The notes beneath the pieces were generated by a model. That model saw only the letters and a program-made list of their open reading frames with translations. It made no database searches and had not been told where the DNA came from. The position numbers and the translations under genes were made by a program. Shown in pieces: positions 60,371 to 64,000 of a stretch of DNA of 64,000 bases (its first letter is position 1; each line of letters starts with the position of its first letter). Origin of the DNA: Allacma fusca (lineage: Eukaryota > Arthropoda > Collembola > Symphypleona > Sminthuridae); contig OX359247.1 in NCBI GenBank assembly GCA_947179485.1, forward strand, positions 58,625,131-58,689,130, given 5' to 3'.

Positions 60371-61035
60371 GATTATCAGAATTTGAAGGCCGTCTCTTAT
60401 GGGAAATAAAACACAATTAATTTTGTTTCGTAGTAAAAATTACACTTTGTGGGAGACTTGACTGTGTGTTGTGGAAACATTATGGGGGATTTAGAGCCCT
60501 ATTACGAAGCTTATAAAATGGGGTAAATTCAAGTAGCGTAATTGACAATAGTATGAAAAATAATACATTTTAATGTCGAAGAGGGCACTACATTTTGGAC
60601 TTGTATTTTTCATTTAATATTGAGTATACAGTGTTACCCAACAACAAATAAATTTGCAGTGACTAAGCGTGAAATGATAATGAGGTTAGAGCAGTGAGCA
60701 CATACATGAAAGATTTTGGCCCAAGAGTGAAGGTTATCAATGTCACAGTTTTTCTGGCCATGGGGACACTAGATACCAGGTCTATTGTTTTAACGTCGTT
60801 TACAGTTGAGATAAGATAAGATGCAGATATTTAAGCTCGCATAAATAACACTATGGCTGAAATTATACATTAGATTTCTCATATATTTTTATATGAATGT
60901 ATCAGCTGAATTTTGTATATGGTACAGTATATGACAAAGAGCGATTTTAGTGAAATTGATTTATTATTTGTGTGGGATCATTATTTAAGAAATGATTGCT
61001 GTTGATTGATTGTTTTCAGTGATAAGTATACAATA
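60371..61035. other. Upstream region of the STAND gene
   Basis: AT-rich, no ORF. It should contain the STAND promoter and 5' UTR, but no specific motif is evident. Confidence 0.4.
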
Positions 61036-61370
61036 CGGAGTTAGCGCTACAGCTGGCTGAGGGAAACTTATGGAACTTATACAAAACTTTATAAGTTTAC
61101 GGAATGGACGAAACTTATACAACATCTATATATCGTCGACAAAACTTGCTAACCGGCTAAAATAAAAAATGCTTAGAATGAAGACCGGCTATTTTGTTTT
61201 CGCTACAAACTCTAAAGTGAAACCCGGCCATAATTCACATTAGCAGTATATCATCCCAACTTTTCCACAATTCCCCTCCTCTTCCCGTCCACTTACAATC
61301 CACTACCCCTCCACTTCACATTCAATTACATTCCACTCCACTCGCCCTCCACTTTCCCTTCAAAAACATT

Positions 61371-62812
61371 CCCCTCCACTTCCCCTCCACTTCCCCTCCA
61401 CTTCCCCTCCACTTCCCCTCCACTTCCCCTCCACTTCCCCTCCACTTCCCCTCCACTTCCCCTCCACTTCCCCTCCACTTCCCCTCCACTTCCCCTCCAC
61501 TTCCCCTCCACTTCCCCTCCACTTCCCCTCCACTTCCCCTCCACTTCCCCTCCACTTCCCCTCCACTTCCCCTCCACTTCCCCTCCACTTCCCCTCCACT
61601 TCCCCTCCACTTCCCCTCCACTTCCCCTCCACTTCCCCTCCACTTCCCCTCCACTTCCCCTCCACTTCCCCTCCACTTCCCCTCCACTTCCCCTCCACTT
61701 CCCCTCCACTTCCCCTCCACTTCCCCTCCACTTCCCCTCCACTTCCCCTCCACTTCCCCTCCACTTCCCCTCCACTTCCCCTCCACTTCCCCTCCACTTC
61801 CCCTCCACTTCCCCTCCACTTCCCCTCCACTTCCCCTCCACTTCCCCTCCACTTCCCCTCCACTTCCCCTCCACTTCCCCTCCACTTCCCCTCCACTTCC
61901 CCTCCACTTCCCCTCCACTTCCCCTCCACTTCCCCTCCACTTCCCCTCCACTTCCCCTCCACTTCCCCTCCACTTCCCCTCCACTTCCCCTCCACTTCCC
62001 CTCCACTTCCCCTCCACTTCCCCTCCACTTCCCCTCCACTTCCCCTCCACTTCCCCTCCACTTCCCCTCCACTTCCCCTCCACTTCCCCTCCACTTCCCC
62101 TCCACTTCCCCTCCACTTCCCCTCCACTTCCCCTCCACTTCCCCTCCACTTCCCCTCCACTTCCCCTCCACTTCCCCTCCACTTCCCCTCCACTTCCCCT
62201 CCACTTCCCCTCCACTTCCCCTCCACTTCCCCTCCACTTCCCCTCCACTTCCCCTCCACTTCCCCTCCACTTCCCCTCCACTTCCCCTCCACTTCCCCTC
62301 CACTTCCCCTCCACTTCCCCTCCACTTCCCCTCCACTTCCCCTCCACTTCCCCTCCACTTCCCCTCCACTTCCCCTCCACTTCCCCTCCACTTCCCCTCC
62401 ACTTCCCCTCCACTTCCCCTCCACTTCCCCTCCACTTCCCCTCCACTTCCCCTCCACTTCCCCTCCACTTCCCCTCCACTTCCCCTCCACTTCCCCTCCA
62501 CTTCCCCTCCACTTCCCCTCCACTTCCCCTCCACTTCCCCTCCACTTCCCCTCCACTTCCCCTCCACTTCCCCTCCACTTCCCCTCCACTTCCCCTCCAC
62601 TTCCCCTCCACTTCCCCTCCACTTCCCCTCCACTTCCCCTCCACTTCCCCTCCACTTCCCCTCCACTTCCCCTCCACTTCCCCTCCACTTCCCCTCCACT
62701 TCCCCTCCACTTCCCCTCCACTTCCCCTCCACTTCCCCTCCACTTCCCCTCCACTTCCCCTCCACTTCCCCTCCACTTCCCCTCCACTTCCCCTCCACTT
62801 CCCCTCCACTTC
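61371..62812. repeat. 11-bp minisatellite (CTTCCCCTCCA)n, about 131 copies
   Basis: An almost perfectly homogeneous array of CTTCCCCTCCA covers about 1.44 kb; the phase is kept between 61441 and 62761 (exactly 120 units). The unit contains no stop codon in any minus-strand frame, and 11 is not a multiple of 3, so all three minus frames stay open for nearly 500 codons (GSGGEVEGKWR repeats). These are not genes. The G-rich strand has GGGG runs every 11 nt. Confidence 0.98.
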
Positions 62813-62819
62813 TCCACTC

Positions 62820-63450
62820 AGTATTTAATTGAAGGGGAAGTGGAGGAGTATTGAATTGTAGGAAAATTGGAGGTTAAGTGGAGGAGTATTGAATTGTAGG
62901 TTAAGTGGAGGTAAAGTGGAGGGGTTATGAATGGTAGGTTAAGTGGAGGGAAAGTGGAGGGAAAGTGGAGGGTATTGAATTGTAGGTTAAGTGGAGGGAA
63001 AGTGGAGGGGTTATGAATTGTAGGTTAAGTGGAGGAAAAGTGGAGGGTATTGAATTGTAGGTTAAGTGGAGGGAAAGTGGAGGGGTATATAATTGTAGGT
63101 TAAGTGCAGGGAAAGTGGCGGTATTGAATTGTAGGTTAAGTGGAGGGAAAGTGGAGGGGTATTGAATTGTAGGATAAGTGGAGAGAAAGTGGAGGGGTTA
63201 TGAATTGTAGGTTTAGCGGAGGGGAAGTGGAGGGAAAGTGGAAGGGAAGTGGCGGGGAAATAGAGGGGAACTGGAGGGATTGTAATTGAAATGGAAGTGG
63301 AGGGGAATGCAATTGAAATGGAAGCGGAGGGAAGTTGAGGGAAAGTGGAGGGGAATGTAATTGAATGTGAGGGAGAGGGGAGGGGAAGTGGTGTGGAAAT
63401 GGAGGGGAAAGTGGACTGGAAGTGGATTGGAGGTGGAGGGGAAATAATGG
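62820..63450. repeat. Degenerate G-rich inverted arm of element H
   Basis: Repeats of GTGGAGGGAAAGTGGAGG and GTATTGAATTGTAGGTTAA, with a period of about 50 bp, form the reverse-complement counterpart of the C-rich array but are much more diverged. GGGGAAGTGGAGG, the array unit on the opposite strand, recurs at 63215-63250 and elsewhere. Confidence 0.85.
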
Positions 63451-63717
63451 GATGGAGAGTATAGATGGGTAGTACGTGGGGATTAGTGTATTGGGGAATT
63501 ATGGCTGGTTTCAGTATTAAGCGACAACGCTAAATAGCCGGTCTGCATTCTAAGCAATTTTTATTTTAGCCGGTTAGCAAGTTTCACCGACGATATGTTC
63601 CATAAGTTATGGAAAGTGATGTCTTGATCACGTGCGTAGTGCAAAGTGACGTCACTTTCGCTGCATAAGTTTTATAAGTTCTGTAAGTTTCCCTTATTTA
63701 AAGGGTGCGCTAACTCC

Positions 63718-64000
63718 CTAATAAGCAATAGGTCACACTTACAACTGGAGGAACATTGTATCATCGTTTACAATCCCCGTGTAACTGAAATGATGAGTAA
63801 GCTTTCGTTGGAGAGCGCCAAAATTATCTTCAGTTATATGCAGAAGTATCATTTTAACAGGAGAATTTTACGATTTTATGAAATTGGGTTCCATTTAAAA
63901 AATTTAGTTGATTATGTATATCGTGCTATGTGTAATTATGTAAATACATGTTATTTGTGGAAACTCTAGACGAGAATATTTTGTGTCGTCTACAACGTTT
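63718..64000. other. No recognisable gene
   Basis: The flank beyond element H is AT-rich. A plus-strand ORF crossing the element boundary (63646-63969) has no motif and is probably chance. Confidence 0.4.

Larger units (their letters stand above)
61037..63717. mobile_element. Element H: foldback-like element with long TIRs and minisatellite arms
   Basis: The left end reads GGAGTTAGCGC then GAGGGAAACTTATGGAACTT; the right end in reverse complement reads GGAGTTAGCGC then AAGGGAAACTTACAGAACTT. The inverted similarity continues over about 200 bp, including AAACTTGCTAACCGGCTAAA and AGACCGGCTATTT on both sides (61143-61195 and 63530-63585). Between them are a C-rich array and an oppositely oriented G-rich arm, as in Foldback-type elements whose inverted repeats contain tandem units. 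TA flanks both ends (if the first base outside GGAGTT is counted as part of the TIR), but no longer target duplication is clear. No transposase is present. Confidence 0.72.

Noticed and set aside
61322-62817. Three minus-strand ORFs of 485-495 codons (GSGGEVEGKWR repeats)
   Set aside because: They are translations of an 11-bp minisatellite that has no stop in any minus frame; all three frames are equally open.
63646-63969. 107-codon plus-strand ORF at the window edge
   Set aside because: It starts inside the TIR of element H and crosses its boundary; no motif.
1-64000. CRISPR arrays, bacterial operons, prophage
   Set aside because: Introns, SINE/LINE/hAT elements and receptor families show eukaryotic DNA; the repeats lack spacer structure.

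Overview
The window is animal nuclear DNA, most likely from an arthropod and probably a springtail (Collembola). It is AT-rich, its genes have short GT-AG introns, and transposable elements and their remains fill much of it. The lineage call is inference. It rests on chemosensory (gustatory/odorant-receptor-like) seven-helix genes and on a STAND NTPase with kinesin-light-chain-type TPRs, a combination I associate with springtail genomes. There is no bacterial-style operon, Shine-Dalgarno site or CRISPR array.

Region 1 (about 2.0-11.8 kb) is a transposon nested three deep. Element A is a decayed hAT transposon. It contains element B, a second hAT element with a perfect 8-bp target duplication. 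B contains element C, a CMC/Tnp2-like transposon with an apparently intact D-D-[D(2)H]-E transposase on one strand and a six-exon BEN-domain gene on the other. A 0.89-kb hAT MITE (element D) is also inserted in A.

Region 2 (12-31.5 kb) holds several hAT-type MITEs. Each family carries its own short subterminal motif (GGTCTGGTC, GTTCCG, GAAGGA, GAAAATGCC, CGGATCGG, TAACGGTT). Between them lie a broken chemoreceptor fragment (13.9-15.3 kb), a two-exon chemoreceptor gene (20.2-21.4 kb, minus) and the 3' part of a Penelope-like element with a hammerhead-like motif.

Region 3 (31.6-41.4 kb) contains the 5' half of a non-LTR retrotransposon, then about 5.2 kb of diverged tandem repeat with higher-order structure. 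After that comes a Ty3/Gypsy pol fragment split by a 5'-truncated LINE with a 13-bp target duplication.

Region 4 (42.7-60.4 kb) is the gene-bearing part. It has a dead paralogue of the 20-kb receptor, a tRNA-derived SINE, and an intact-looking receptor gene. Three tandem genes for four-helix membrane proteins follow, all with the same three-exon, phase-0 structure. Last is an 837-residue NB-ARC/TPR STAND protein whose P-loop lysine is replaced by threonine.

Region 5 (61.0-63.7 kb) is a foldback-like element with long terminal inverted repeats around a nearly perfect array of about 131 copies of an 11-bp C-rich unit, followed by a G-rich inverted arm.

The cellular genes suggest sensory and membrane functions (receptors, four-helix proteins) plus one possible innate-immune or signalling ATPase. 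No pathway links them. All exon joins were worked out by hand from GT/AG sites, reading frame and comparison between paralogues in the window. No database search was possible.
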